Positions 1 through 13,282 of a stretch of 64,000 nucleotides of DNA are shown piece after piece. Below the pieces are notes generated by a model. The model saw only the letters and a list, made by a program, of their open reading frames with translations, made no database searches and was not told where the DNA came from. Positions within the stretch are counted from its first letter, which is position 1; each line of letters opens with the position of its first letter. A program made the position numbers and the translations under genes. This stretch comes from Symsagittifera roscoffensis (lineage: Eukaryota > Xenacoelomorpha > Acoela > Convolutidae), in the NCBI RefSeq assembly GCF_963678635.1, contig NC_087063.1, positions 47,674,684 to 47,738,683 on the forward strand, written 5' to 3'.

Positions 1-140
1 GCAAAAAGATTTCGTTGACCTCTCACCCATAACATTTGGCCCTTCGCTCCCTTACAACCCCCATTCCAACGTTTGCCTCTTGCTCGCCCCCACACTTGAT
101 TCCCCATGCTGAACCACCCCGCCCCAACTTTTTAAGGTTA

Positions 141-328
141 AAGCCAATGCAAGCGAACCAAAAAATGGTATATACAGAAAAACATATAAAATTTAGTTAG
201 AAGAAGGTAATTGCTGATTGTTTTCTTTTTCCTCAACGCGTGATGAAAACTGAAGTGTATTTCCGTGTCAAACCGTTCTGGAATCATTTCAAAACTAGTA
301 TTTATAACCAATAACTTTATTGATAAAC
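141..328. repeat. Duplicated flank, copy 1 (pair with 5,343-5,558)
   Basis: About 190 bp starting AAGCCAA and running to the start of the LTR remnant recurs at 5,343-5,558 with scattered substitutions and small indels. Shared words include AGCGAACCAAAAAA and GTGTATTTCCGTGTCAAA. In both places it lies directly before family A sequence, so flank and element were duplicated together rather than inserted twice. Bases 1-140 hold nothing I recognise. Confidence 0.8.
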
Positions 329-668
329 TGTTTCTGGAAAAAACTTAGAACTAACCAATCATGATCCATGACTAATACTTAAAATTAATTTGTAAGACTG
401 AATTTATTATAATTTCAGCCAGAGAAGAATTACTTTAACCTGCAAACAGTTGCTCTTCCCAAGTTCCACTTCTGCATACTAGGTTCGCAAAAAAAACCAG
501 TAAATTCTAGATCTATTGCGACTAGGAAAAATTAGAGTAAAATTAGGATTGGTATTACAGTAAGAAGTTGCACCAACAAATCCGGCCGAAATTAAGGTAG
601 CGTGACAAACAGATAGTGCACCTTACCCATAATTACTCTATGAGAAAGCCACTCCGGACTTAAACTCA
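329..668 (+). repeat. Decayed 5' LTR of family A, copy 1
   Basis: The stretch begins with TGT, ends with CTCA, and aligns along its length with the 48,961-49,316 LTR. Shared blocks include ACCAATCATGATCCAT, the TCTAGATCTATTG-like block, GAAGTTGCAC, ATCCGGCCGAAA and ATTACTCTATGAG. It is about 340 bp against 356 bp in the better copy. TGGTGCGACT, the equivalent of the primer binding site, follows at 671-680 after the same 2-base spacer. The exact left boundary is uncertain because this copy has diverged there. Confidence 0.7.
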
Positions 669-2640
669 TCTGGTGCGACTAAAAGAATCTCGAACAGACC
701 TCTACTAATTTAGACCTTACAGAACAAAAAAATGTGGGCGAAAAGATCAAAAATGCCAAAAACAGGTGAAAACTCAAATTAACCAATCAATTAGCTTATT
801 TACACGTCTCGATAAATATAATCAAATCAAACGAAAGATAAGGCTGACACCAGGTTACAAACACAACGACAGACCGAGCCTTTCCATCGTGAAATGAAGA
901 AACAGACCACAACGACAGTTTATCTACAAAACCATTCATGCAGTATATTTTCACTCATTGATATAATTTGCAATAAATAAGCAGTAAGATTCATTTCAAA
1001 GCTCTAAACAATAATCAATTAATTTTTATATTATCAGTCGACTACAATCCTACTAACTACCTCAAAACTTTCAAATATGCAGTTGATTTCTAAAAACTTT
1101 TTAAGAAATCATTTCTATTGAATAAGCAAAATACAAAAATTAGTTAGTTAAAGATATTTTGATTAGTTCTATAAAAAAGCAAAAAGTTCCTTGCTTCCCG
1201 AGGACTTTCTTGTCTTTTTATTGTTCTTCTCTATCTGAAACATACAAGAATGATTCAAATAACTAAACTCATTCAAATTGAAATTGGAACCTGCTACCCT
1301 GGAATTTCTAAATTCTTAACAAAATTTTAAAACCTATAGTTTCATACATAATTTAATCTTATAGCCACCTAAAAATTTGATCATAAAAACTTTTGTTTGA
1401 ATCAATAGAAAATTTTATTTTCTAACCCCCCACCATTATTGAATAGTGTTTAACGATCTAAAATTTCGAATCATTTGTGCAACTCCTACAGCGACCCAGG
1501 ACTGACGGTTATTTTTCGAAGACTAACCAATCCAATTTAGATAAAAAGAGAAGAACTTCGGTTACTAATCCTTCACTTGAGCCCTCCTCTAAATTGATCT
1601 GACCCATTCCTAATTGATCTGAGTCTTGTAGATTGATTTACTATTCTCCAACCCATTTCAAATCAAAAACTGACTAAGTAAGATTAAAATTTACTTAGAT
1701 AAAACTTATACACTTGAGACCATTACAAAACCATAGAAATAAACTGATGCACTCTTCTCCAACCCGACTATTCACGACAATCTACCCAGAGGATTTAGAT
1801 AAGCTCACCAAAACGTATCAGATAACAGTTTAGGAAAACAAAACACTGACACCCGGAATTTGCATCAATCGTTCTAACACTTATGTCAATAGATAATTTG
1901 GGAAACAAACAAACAATAATACTTCAAACTTTCCTAATCAGAGAAGCACAACACGATCTAATAATTACCCGCATCGACAAAAAAAATTAGATCAAAATTT
2001 TAGATTAAAAGGAAAACAAAAAAGAAAGTAATAAACAAATTAACAAATTAAAGTTCCAGAACACGAAACGCAGTTTCGGAATCTGACTCGACATCAATAA
2101 AAAACTTCAAAAAATCTTAAAGTTCTAATAGATGTTAAACGTAAGCCAGTAGATAGCCAAAGATTTTTTTCGGAATCAGAACCAACAACAGCATCATTCA
2201 CAAAAGGCAAACGCAGGTTAAAAATTCGTATATAATCGTACACCAAAGAAATTATACAGTTGGATTCAACGAATAAGACATATTGAAATTTACACAGTAA
2301 CCATAATACCGCACAAAAAACAATTCAGGTACAATTTTTTCATAAACTAATTTTAATTTTGTTCCAAAAAGGCAATAGCCTATGTAAACACGAATTCCCA
2401 GGAAAAAAATTAGGAGACAAGTAACTGATTACTTTCTACCAGCAATAAAATTATAATATCTCAATACTGAATATTCACAATTGAAATTTTACCACCAAAT
2501 TAATCAAATCAACCACCACATCGAACACAAACAGATGACAAAAGCCGAGTGTTTGTGGAATATAAAAATAAAAAATTAAAACATCAAAATTCACAGAGAG
2601 CAAATTCAATAATCACTAATGATATTTACTGTATTATTCA
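669..2640 (+). pseudogene. Family A leader and ORF0 remnant, copy 1
   Basis: This region aligns with 49,319-51,400 of the better element. The ATGTCAATAGATAATTTGGG start of the small basic ORF0 is recognisable near 1,883, followed by the TTCGGAATC-type serine/acidic segment. Multiple stops and frameshifts break every reading frame, so no product is expected. The second copy downstream (5,343 onward) lacks most of this region, from roughly base 410 to 2,390 in this numbering. Confidence 0.6.
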
Positions 2641-3690
2641 TAGTTACGTATCCGTATTAAAGACACTAAACCTAACATATAAACTAAAAATACCTATAAA
2701 AACCACTTAACCACAATTGGATTCATAGACGCACAGCATTGATACAAACTAAACTTGACGGCGCAGCTCAAAAATGGTTTTCAGTCTTAACTATAGAAAC
2801 AAAATCCGACTGGAACAGATTCATACAAAAAAACTTTCTAAAGTTTTTGATTCTGAAAAAAAAACAAACAACATCAAAGAACTCAGTGTAAAATAATTCG
2901 CAGATTCCCAAACAAAAAAATGAAAAAACTAGCTTTGCACGAAAAAAAACTCAAGTGAGAAAAGCTTATTCCTGAAATACACACGACTACAAAATACAAG
3001 AATGACAAAAATTCTATGATGACCTTAACTCCACAATTTAAAAAAACACAAAGAAGAGATCATCACATCCATTATCAATCCCTGAACCAGTTATAGATTT
3101 TGGTAAACTCGTAGACAAACTAGAGCAAGCAGAAGTCACAAAGAAATTTGTAAACAATATCCTTACAACAGTATCACATATAAATAACATCCTAGACTCC
3201 GGTAATGAACTAGCAGAAAAAATAACTCAAATCCCAACTCTCTTTGAAAAGAACCCAAAATTTATAGGGAGACCTACAATCAAAAAATGATGCAACTATT
3301 GCCGTAAATACGGAGGTAGCGTTGACGAATGTAGAGAAAATTAACAAGACAAATCAAATCGACCACCGAAAAAAGAAGAACCAAATAAACCTTTCTACCA
3401 ATATATGAAACAAATTAATGTTTACCAAAGAAGAACATTCAAAGTAACAACAGTTCAGGAAAACCACTCCTAATTAGATATAGTAATAACAGACCACACT
3501 CACCAAATTCGGATAATTGTCGCGGACGATCTCCATTAGACGAAAATCACAAAACTATTCACAAAAAAGATGAAACTGATCAAATAGCCAGAATAACAGA
3601 TACAGAAACAAATACTCAATATCCAAATCAAATAGAAGCAGTTACTCAAACTACTATAGAAACAGATCATACTCAAAATTTTTATGAGTT
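2641..3690 (+). pseudogene. Family A gag remnant, copy 1
   Basis: The capsid-type block around GACGGCGCAGCTCAAAAATG (2,756 onward) and a zinc-knuckle block near 3,290-3,330 (Cys-Asn-Tyr-Cys, then Cys downstream) match the gag half of the ORF at 51,013. About 1.6 kb of N-terminal gag, present in the second copy at 5,820-7,430, is missing here. Frames are broken by poly-A length changes and stops. Similarity ends near 3,690, after the words ACAGATCATACTCAA, where unrelated sequence begins. Confidence 0.7.
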
Positions 3691-5342
3691 TTTTTATAAG
3701 TCTTGTATATTCTGATTGAACCCCACCCCCAATTTGTTACCCCCCCCCCCGCTTTGTTTACCTTGTCCTCCTACCTCCAAGCCGGTTAATTGAACGCCTC
3801 CCCCCAATTTACTTAGAACCAAGCCTCCACCAGTCTACGTTTTAAGACTTGTGCCATTCGCCCCCCTTATAGTTGAACACGGGGGGTTATTTATTGGTTT
3901 ATTTTGGGGAGGGGGTTGATGATTGACAGCCCCCAGTTTACTACCCCCTCTTTAGCTGGGGAAACGCAGAAAAAAATTTGAGGGCGTGAGGTTGGGAAAT
4001 GGCAATCGGTGAAAGGCATGACAAACATTTTGCAAATTTCCTGCAAAATTTGCAAAATTTTTGCAAAATTAATCGAATTTATTTCTAAAAAAATGAAATA
4101 TAATCGATTGTGATAGATTTTTACATCAAAAATAATTGATTATATTGGCAATTTAGTCATTTTCTTGGTCTGAGTTTTACATCTTCAAAGGATTATATTG
4201 TATTATTTTTGTCTCGGGAATCCATTATAATCAATTAGAATCCACGGTGCGGGTGCAACGCTGACTTAGATTATCCGAACAACACGTATGAAATTTGAAA
4301 ACTAGAACGCATTTTTTTAAATTGTATAGAATTTCTGTAGAAAAAGATGAAGACAAACTTTGCTTTGAATTTTAGCAGAATTATTAAGGATAGATTTGTT
4401 TTGCAAAATTCGGGTCCAAAATTTAACACCACCAATAGATCAGTTTATAGTTTTTTTAGTCAAATGAAAACGCTCTAAAATTACCCGGTCAATTACCTAC
4501 AAAAATATCAAAGCGAGCATTTTATTTCGCCGAACCAATTTTAAGAGGAGTATAGTCTTCAAACAATTTGCGCATTTTTTTTCGAATAATAAGCTCTTTA
4601 TAAAATAAAAACAAAGTTTTCGTCTATCAAATAAAATTAAACTAATCTTACCAATGATTTGGATATTGTTCTCCTTAATTTTTTGAGCTACGTAAAGTTT
4701 GGAGCCCGAAATTTGCTGGACAAATTGACCTAAATCATTTTTGGTTAGTTCCTAACCAAATTTTGTCGGATCAACCGTATAATCCCCCCCCCTAAATGAG
4801 CTACCGTAAAATGCCCTACCCAAGCATGTAAAGAATCTAAAATCTATTGCTGTAGAAAATATGAATTTCATGCAACTGAGCAAACAAAAGTGATTCTTAT
4901 GTTTTTTATGCGGGATCGCAGTTGTTTACTGTTTTTTTTTTGCTTACACTAATGTTTTTTCTTCAGTAAAATGGTTAATTTTGAACAACTCTAAATCATT
5001 CTTAAAGTTAATTCAGGAAAAAATCTATTTTTCCCTACGCCCTCTTCTAAATCGATTCGGGGGGGGGGGGGTTGAATGAAATGTTGATCATTTTGTTTTT
5101 ATCATTTTTCAATTAACCTCAACTTAGTTTGAGAACAATGCATTTGAAGCTTCAATCTTGAGGCTTTCATTCCGGATGATTTAGTTCATCACTGAATGAG
5201 AAAACGAAATCTAACCTGTTCGAACTCTCAGCATTGACATTTTTCTTTACTTCAGCTAAATTGAAACTTTTGAAGTTAGCCGCCTTTTCTTTGGTCGTGA
5301 CTTTTAAAGCAGTTTTGCTATCAATGGTTAAACTTCAGTTTG
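3691..5342. other. Unassigned sequence between the two family A copies
   Basis: No gene or recognised element. It holds runs of C and G (for example about 3,743-3,754, 3,890 and 5,049-5,062), G/C-rich then A/T-rich blocks, and short repeats of TGCAAAATT near 4,030. The ORFs here are short and unsupported. Confidence 0.6.
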
Positions 5343-5620
5343 AAGCCAAGTCAAGCGAACCAAAAAAACGGTGTAGAAAGAAAAACCTGTAAAATTTAGT
5401 TAGAAGCAGGAATATACAACTTCTATTAGAACTGCCTATTGTTTTCTTTTTCCTCACTGCGTGATGAAAACTTACGTGTATTTCCGTGTCAAAACCTTCT
5501 GGAATCAGTTTAAAACTAGTATTTATAACCAATTTTTTTATTGATAAATTGATTCTGGATAAAACTAATCAATAGAACTAACCAATCATGATCTATGTTT
5601 AACACTTACAATAAATTTTA
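5343..5620. repeat. Duplicated flank plus LTR stub, copy 2
   Basis: This is the second copy of 141-328, followed by the start of the family A LTR (AACTAACCAATCATGATC at 5,575-5,595). It then jumps directly to sequence that corresponds to about 2,390 in copy 1. The junction marks an internal deletion of most of the LTR, leader and ORF0 in this copy. Confidence 0.75.
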
Positions 5621-8350
5621 AGGCGGAAACACAATTTCCCAGAAGTAAAAATCATGACACACATTACTATCTACCAGGAAAATATAATATAACCTCTCAA
5701 AACTGAATGTTCACAATTGAAAATTCGCCAGCAAGTTAAATAAATACCACATCAAATTTCACAGAGAGCAAACTCAATCTCACTAATGGTGTTTTCTGTT
5801 TTATTCATAGTTACGTTTCCATATTAAAAACAAATGATACTTTATACGCATCTCCACCACAAATATCTCGACAGGCAAAAGTCAGATAAAAACTTATTCT
5901 CTTCTCACAGTTTTTAGATTCAATTCGTGAAATACTCATGACAATGAAATACCGCAAATAGATTAAACTGATCTGCAAAAATTTCTAGCATGGTTTATAA
6001 TAAACTAGTCGCAATATAATCTACAACTCGTTTCAAAAGCAAGAAAAAATTTTAGATCACAAAATGACAACGAAACAGTAATAGCAGATAAAACCAATTT
6101 TGTATGGGACCCGGATTGGTCCCACGTTATATTTTTTAACTTACCAAACGATAACCATAATTAACTCCATCAACAACTGATACCACACCTTTAAATTACA
6201 ACACTCATTTTAATGAAAAAAATTCAACGAAAATCTAATTTCGACATTTTTAAATACACAAGGAAATTTGATCGGAACAAAAAATCTAACACAACAAAAT
6301 ATCGAAACACCATCAGTTTTTGCAATCGAAGGTATAGTCGAAACACTACCTGCAACAACACAACACCTTACCTCACATATCCAACAATTACAACCCAACT
6401 CAACAAAAATAGCGTTCCTTTTCAACCTACAACATTACAGTCAGCAACCAAACCATCAGTCGTACCAAAATATTCACACATAAATTACTACACAAATAGA
6501 CCAATAACAAAAAACGCCCTATGAGTAAACCAAAATACACAAACAGTAAGAATTTTGCAAAAAACATAATCACGATTTTTTCGCAAACAAAAGTTTCAGC
6601 CATCCAATAACACAGCCACTTGTTACCACACTCAGAAAATCAAATTCAAGAATGTAATTATACCAAAAATGTACCAAAAAACCTTATACCCGAATCTGCA
6701 ACTTTTAACGGTCAGAGAAAACCGTACTGAGAGCTATCTATTTTCTTAACAAAACAAAACTAACTCAAATAATCGGTAATTTACCAGAAACCAGCCATAA
6801 TTCAAAAGCTGAAGATTATTTCCATCAAAATCAAAAACCGTACTGAGAGCTATCCATTTTTTTAACAAAATAAACCTTACTCAAATAATCGGCAATGTAT
6901 CAAAAACCAGCCACAATTCAAAAAATTAGGGTTATTTGCATAAAAATTAACAACAGAATAACGGTAACCAACAAAAAAAAACTGGAATGATAAAAACCAA
7001 ACAAATGATATTTTTCAAAAGAATTTTGTGAACCTCACATGAATCTACAAAGACCACGGCAAACACAACAAAAACACGTTTTTGTGCAAGACAAATTTTT
7101 GCACAATCAGGCAACAACATGCAATCACAGTACCAAAAGAACACTCAAGGTTACCAACCCAATTCAATGAGAAATGAAATTCCACAACATTATTATTTGC
7201 AGCATTACGAAATAACCAAACCACAACTTACAAAATTTGCATAAATACTAAACACAGCAGAATCACTCTAAATGACGATGAAGCCATATTATATAACGTC
7301 TAATAAACCACCAAAATTAATTGATCTTGAATGTTCGGTAGAAGATTATTGTAGCGCTGTTACAGCTAATTTATCTTTAAGCTTAACATATAACCTAAAT
7401 ACATCTATAAATACACCACTTAACCAAAAATGGATTCAAAGACAAACAGCCTTGACACAAACTAAACACGACGGCGCAGCTCAAAAATGGTTTTCAGTCT
7501 TACCTATAGAAACAAAATCCGACTGGAACAGATTCACACAAAAACTCAACAAAATTCGCAAACTTTCAAACAAAATTATAAAACAACTCGCTTTACGACT
7601 AGAAACTCTAGTGAGAAACGCATATTCCTTAAATACACACGACTAAAAATTACAAGATTGACGAAAAATCTCATGATGACCTTAACACAACAAAAATCAA
7701 AAAAGAGAGCATCACATCCATCATTAACCCAAGAACCAGTTATGTACTTCCGCCTACTCGTAGACAAACTAGAGCAAGCAGAAGTTACAATGAAACTAGA
7801 GGAAACAGAAAAAAAAACAAAAATTTGTAAACAATATCCTTACAAAATATCACACATGAATATAAACTTAAACTCTGATTAACAACTAGCAGAAAAAAAA
7901 CTCAAATCCTATTTATGTAGGAAACGAACTCAAATTGCAAATGGAAACCTTCGTTCAAGAAATGGTGCATCTTTTGCCGTAGATACGGACATGGCATTGC
8001 CGAATGTACACAATATTAAACGAAACCGACCACCGTGATATGAAGAACCATATAAATTTTTCTACTAAAATAAGAAAAAAGATAATAATTTACCCAAGAA
8101 GAACATTCAAGTAATGACAGTTCGGGAAAACCACTCCCATCTAGATTTTGTATTAGCAGACCACAATCAATTAAGTCAAATAATTTTCTGGGACGATCTC
8201 CATATAGACGAAATTCACCAAATTATTCACAACATAGATAAAACCGATCAAGTAGCAAAAAAAACTAACACAGAAATAATTACTCAATATCCAACTCAAA
8301 AAGAAACAACAACTCAAATTATTATAGAAACAGATCATACTTAAATTATC
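5621..8350 (+). pseudogene. Family A gag pseudogene, copy 2
   Basis: Homologous to residues about 130-1,000 of the intact gag-pol ORF. Recognisable parts are the block ending in GTATGGGACCCGGATTGG (6,100), the capsid-type block at 7,280-7,640 (best preserved, 124 codons open), and a zinc knuckle at about 7,967-8,010 encoding Cys-X2-Cys-X4-His-X4-Cys (CIFCRRYGHGIAEC). The reading frame is broken repeatedly, so short open stretches alternate between frames. It shares private changes with copy 1 (for example GACGGCGCAGCTC), which makes the two sister duplicates. Confidence 0.8.
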
Positions 8351-10585
8351 AAAATTTATACTACTCAATTAATCGATCAAAAAACATCTTTTCGAATAAC
8401 GGTAATAAAAATTGTTCAATTAATCATAATAGGAATCGTTTTAATAAAAGACCTAGAACCTAGAAGCTATTTAATCAACGGAACATAAATTCAATACATC
8501 CTAAAACAATAAATCACTAGACAACTCTGGATGCCGACATAATAGCTATCAAAACCGATAACGAAACTACTCTCAATCGCCACAACGAAATAGTTCACAA
8601 CACCCACATAAACGAAAACATAGTTATCGAAGAAGTACACCTAAAAAACACCGACAATTTGATTAAGTACTGCCTACAGATGAAACAACTCCAGACCCAC
8701 CAGGATTAGATAATGCTGAAACCTTAGAAATGCAACTCAATAATATAAAATGTGAAAATATAGACGATGAAAATAGTTACTAACATATTGAAAATCGAAG
8801 ATGCAGTTCGAATCAGATCAAAATTTTATCAAAATGAAAGTCTTGACTGAAATCTCAATGAAACAAAAACTGGTCAAACACCCAAAAGGGGTTAAATACC
8901 TCAAATGATCAAAAACCAAAAAAAAATGAATAACATAAATCAAAAAACAACATCAAAAACATTTCCTCCTAAAGAAAAAATCGGACATTCGCACTTCTTT
9001 TAGAAAGACCAAGGAATAAAAACTTTCAGCCACCAGATTTTGAATTAGATTTTTAATTGACTCCGGAGCAGAATCAAACAACATCATTTATATTCATACA
9101 TGGAATGAAATTTGTTCTTACATCTCAATCTCCCGCTTTCAAAAACTTAAAGCAAACTAGCCACAGCAAAAAGTCAAGTTTGATAAACTACGGCAAAACT
9201 CAGTTATACCTTATCCCAACACGAACAATGTATTAAACTACACTTTTACTATAGGCCTTTCAAGCAAATGTTCCAGATAACAGATATCAAACATTAAAAA
9301 GTCGGAATAACCTTTATTAAAAAACATGTACCAACAATTAACATCCTAAATAGTAATTACAAAAAAATACACCAGAACAATAACAAACTTTAAACAGTTT
9401 TCCAAAGATTTAATAAAAAAAAACCCGTTTTTCTCAAAAATGTTTCCCAATTTACAACCAGCAACGAAAAAATTTAAAAACATTAACTGGACACGCATAT
9501 GATTTTTCAATCAACGAAGTTCATCAAAACCTTAAGGATCAAAATACACAACATTTATACAAGTCCGATCTTGAAATTAGACCAATCCACAAACTCTTTA
9601 GAGTAACTATATCATCCACAAAGTATGCTAAAAAACAAGAAAAGACACAATCGCAGTATATTTTGACAACAATCCTTCATACAAGATAACGCTTGTTTTA
9701 GGACTATTAGGATATTGCAAAACAAAAGCAACGTTGTACCCCAGTCAAATAAAAGCATACAGAGCAGGCTATTTTTAAAAAAAATATATTGGATATTTGC
9801 CAATCTACAATTCTAAACGAAGAATTATCTATTACAATATCACAAAATGATTAAAACGGAACGGAGATTGTTTTACAAAAAACCTTATTTCAAACCTATG
9901 TTTAAAATTTTGAAGTACACAATCAAAAAACAACAGTTTTTAACAATAATCAGTTAACACTCTTCTTAACTAAACCAAAAAGAATTTGAAAAATTAGCAG
10001 ATTTTTTATTCAAACACACCGAGGTCTACGCAACATCAAAACTTGATGCCGGAAAGAAACACGCACTATTATATATTTCACTTGAACCAGACGCAGTTTT
10101 TTAAAAACAACGCGCAAGCAAAGTTTCAATACTTTTAAAAGACAAAGTAAACAAGCTTCTAGATTTCCGTGAGCAATAAAAAAAAACATTTCACCTGTAA
10201 ATGAAGAAAAACAACGTAAAGGAAGATTTGACATAAAGTATTAGATGCAAGATACATAAACTCCTCAATCGATGAATCTTAATGCAATTGGCCTATCGAT
10301 CCAAAACCAGTGAAAATCACAAAAAAATGGACAATACTAAACAACTGCTGACATGTACAGTGCAAATAACCAAATGCCATTAGTTGAACAATCTCGCCGC
10401 TCAACACAATTTGCATTTTGTTATTTGCAACCAGTAATACGAATTCAAAAGACTATGCTACGGTATCTTCACAGGACCAACAGCTCTTTCTGCATGTATG
10501 AGTAAAATCTTTAGACCATTCATTTTAAGCAACTATTATCCAAATTTAGATGATTTTTTATATAACCACACACAAAACAAGAAAT
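8351..10585 (+). pseudogene. Family A protease and N-terminal RT pseudogene
   Basis: The retroviral-type aspartic protease signature Leu-Ile-Asp-Ser-Gly-Ala is readable at about 9,052-9,072 (better copy: D1229-S-G-A). The RT N-terminal half follows from about 10,060 and includes counterparts of the motif with the first catalytic Asp. The sequence reaches the counterpart of the YLDD active site (10,545-10,558) and then stops abruptly at 10,585, where the family B LTR begins. RT similarity resumes at 30,938 with no loss of element sequence. Stops and frameshifts make it inactive. Confidence 0.85.
10582..10585. repeat. Target site duplication of the family B insertion, left side
   Basis: The left flank ends AAAT before TGTGC. 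The right flank after the 3' LTR starts AAT at 30,938, or AAAT if the LTR is taken to end at C30,936. Removing the insert gives GAAATATTCAAAG, which aligns with GAGATGTTCAATG in the intact RT gene. The duplication is therefore 3 or 4 bp. Confidence 0.65.
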
Positions 10586-11481
10586 TGTGCTATTCCCCCG
10601 GATTGGCACAGCGGAACCTTCCGTCGCAGCATGAAAAAGACGTTAGAGGCCTTAACAAGCATTCATGAATGAAAATGAGGCTAGAATATTCTGGAATTTT
10701 TTAATTTTCGAAAATTCGAATTGCGACGTTATATTTCTGAGAAATGTGAAAGATGGCCGTTTTTGACTGAAAAGTGACAAAAACACAACAACAACCAATT
10801 TAGTGAGAAACAGTCGGACGAGAACGATATAAAAAACGATATAAAAAACGAAGCCTCTTATCGTAACGATCACGCACGATAAAACACTTAATGGAAGTAA
10901 TTATCCAGAAAGGAGGCTTCAGTGGGGAAGAAGGAAGGAGCAGTACGCTCCCGTGCCACGAATTGGGAGTAATAACGACGTTATTACAGAAACAGCACGG
11001 AATCGGAGGCTCGCCCCCCAGGAACAATATATGGTGAAGGATCGTAAAGCACTGACTTTTCAGCTACTCTGATGGCATTAACCTTTGAGTTAATACCGGT
11101 ATTATTTGTTATTTTAGAGCATGAGTAGCTAGAAAGAGGAAAGGGTCAATCCATGTCCAATTGGTTTGATATAGAACTGTCACCAAAAACATAGTAAAAC
11201 AGGATATTTGAGCCGTGTTTTTAACACCAATCATGTAGTCTGAGGATCCGAGACCCAGCTATGTGGTTGTGTTTGCAAGTAAACTTAAGCTGATTAAAAG
11301 TCGTTTGACTGTTGGCCTAAAAATGGAAAATTTTTTACTTAGACCTAGACGGACCAGAAATTCAATTGGCTAGGTCGACACGGTGAAAAACGAGTACAAT
11401 ATAGGTAACTGACGCCGGCCAGCCGCCTATAGGTACTTTTTCTACGTTCCGTCACTTTGTAGTATTTGGGCGAATGTTACA
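10586..11481 (+). repeat. Family B 5' LTR
   Basis: This 896-bp repeat has termini TGTGC...TTACA. It aligns end to end with 30,069-30,937, with substitutions and small indels throughout, including an extra ATATAAAAAACG unit here. The amount of difference between the two LTRs says the insertion is not recent. Confidence 0.92.
10828..10848 (+). promoter_or_regulatory. Candidate TATA box pair in the family B LTR
   Basis: TATAAAAAA occurs twice, at 10,828 and 10,840, because of a 12-bp tandem duplication. The 3' LTR has a single copy at 30,312. The position about 240 bp into an LTR fits a U3 promoter. This is inference from sequence only. Confidence 0.4.
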
Positions 11482-13282
11482 TAGACGTTTTTATGGCGCT
11501 CCTGGGTGGGCCTGTCAAAGGCGTAAGACCATCATGATCAGCAAACGTTTCAGCAACGAACCCTCCGCTCCGGGCGTATGCCCGAGTTAGAGGCCTTGAT
11601 GACCTTTGTTGTACTAGAGGGAAAGTGTCGACCCTCCGCCTAATACTACTTGGCTTTTTAACTTAGTTAAGACCGAAAATTCCGGGGCCCGGAGGGTTAG
11701 GTGGGAAGTCATGAGCTTGCTGATCCCAAGGTCTTGGGACCAAAAACAATTAAAGAGAAAGCGTAAAACCAAACAAAATCAGTGTATAACCAAGATAAAG
11801 CCAAAAACAAGTTTATCTGAAAAGAAAAAAGTACGAAAAACAGTAAAAAATCCAAAAAAGACCAAAAATAATAAAAAACATAAAGTGACATTTATATGTT
11901 ATTTCCGGGCGAGATGCGATCTATTCTTCCTATTTGTTGTTGTGTCAGATTGATTTATATCATTTCTGATAGAAAGATTGAGTGTTTTGGTGGCGGGTTA
12001 GGTATCCTCTCTTGAGTGTTATTTGAGCATTTAAGCACATTAATGGTGATTTTGCCGGTGACCGGAGGGTAGAGTGGCAAGCTGACCGACGTGTTCCATA
12101 CTCAACGGGGGCATCAGGGACAACATCCACAACGAATGTTGGGTATCGTTGACACAATTTTAGTATCGCTCGAGTACTATTTCATTGAAACTTAAGTGGT
12201 GGGGTGCACAATTGGCGCGGTCCGATTGCACCCTCCATCGATTGCGAATTTCCGAGTTAAGGGCCTTAATTTGGGTATTTTGGTGCAGAGGAGTGTATAG
12301 TAATATTGACTAACGACTACTAATAGATTATCATCCTTACTATATATTACTTATCTCCTATTCAGACCCGAGAAACACCCCAATTTTGTCGAAGATTACT
12401 GATTTTCGACCCAACTGTCAAACCCCAAAATTTCAGATATCCGAGCTTTTCCGAACAGCAAAAAGCATCTATACAGTGAGCTACTACGTAGTTCAATCCC
12501 TCTAACTAAAGAAACCCCGCGGAAAAAGACTTAAAAGAAGTTGGCGAAAACAAAAATTTTTCGATCAAAAAAGTTGTAATTTTCCGAACTTCGTCAATAT
12601 GTTTTGAAGATCGAGTTTCAGAGTTTTTGAAGTTAGAGCGATAAAATTTTTTGTGTTAGGAGCGTGCTAGAATATTGTGCTCGGTTGTAAGATAGATTTT
12701 TGATTAACCCTCCGAATAGCTCCGTGGATAGAACTAACAACTCAGAAATAGTAACGGGAAGGAACCGGAGGGTCCAAATTTTATAGTTTTTGGCCAAAGT
12801 TTTGATTCCTAACCAGTTTTGATCCAATTTTTTTGCAATATTCCAGTATCTTACGGGGCTATTACGCTCGTTTCAATTATTTTAGGCACTTTCACTACGA
12901 ATTGCGGAAAAAGTCTTTCAGAACCTGTATAGGTGGTGAAAAAAGGCCAATTTGACGAACGCGTTTTTGACAATTTCTCAAAGACTAGCCAACCGATCGG
13001 AATATTTTTAGTACCATAAGTCGCCGTTTTTGATCACTTTCCGATCACCGCGACCGTTTTTTGGGTCGATAACTCTAGGGAAGAAATTTTTTTTTAGAAT
13101 TTTTTGGTTCGGGGGGCCAAGTTTTTTCGGGAACCGTCCGAGCGGCAGAAAGTTTTATAAGATCAGCTTTTTATCCTAATGCGAGCGTTGACCGAGTCAG
13201 CCAACCTAGTTTTAAGTCAATTAGAGTGCAATTGGAGGCTTTACAGCGGTGAAATCATCCATTTTGTTTTTTATTTTTGGGG

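Noticed and set aside
3740-3760. Poly-C and poly-G tracts as telomeric or G-quadruplex repeats
   Set aside because: They are single homopolymer runs without a repeated unit or regular spacing.
11711-11953. Lys-rich 80-codon ORF in the family B leader
   Set aside because: It is the translation of an AAA/AAG-rich stretch, its C-terminus is unrelated in character, and nothing else supports coding.
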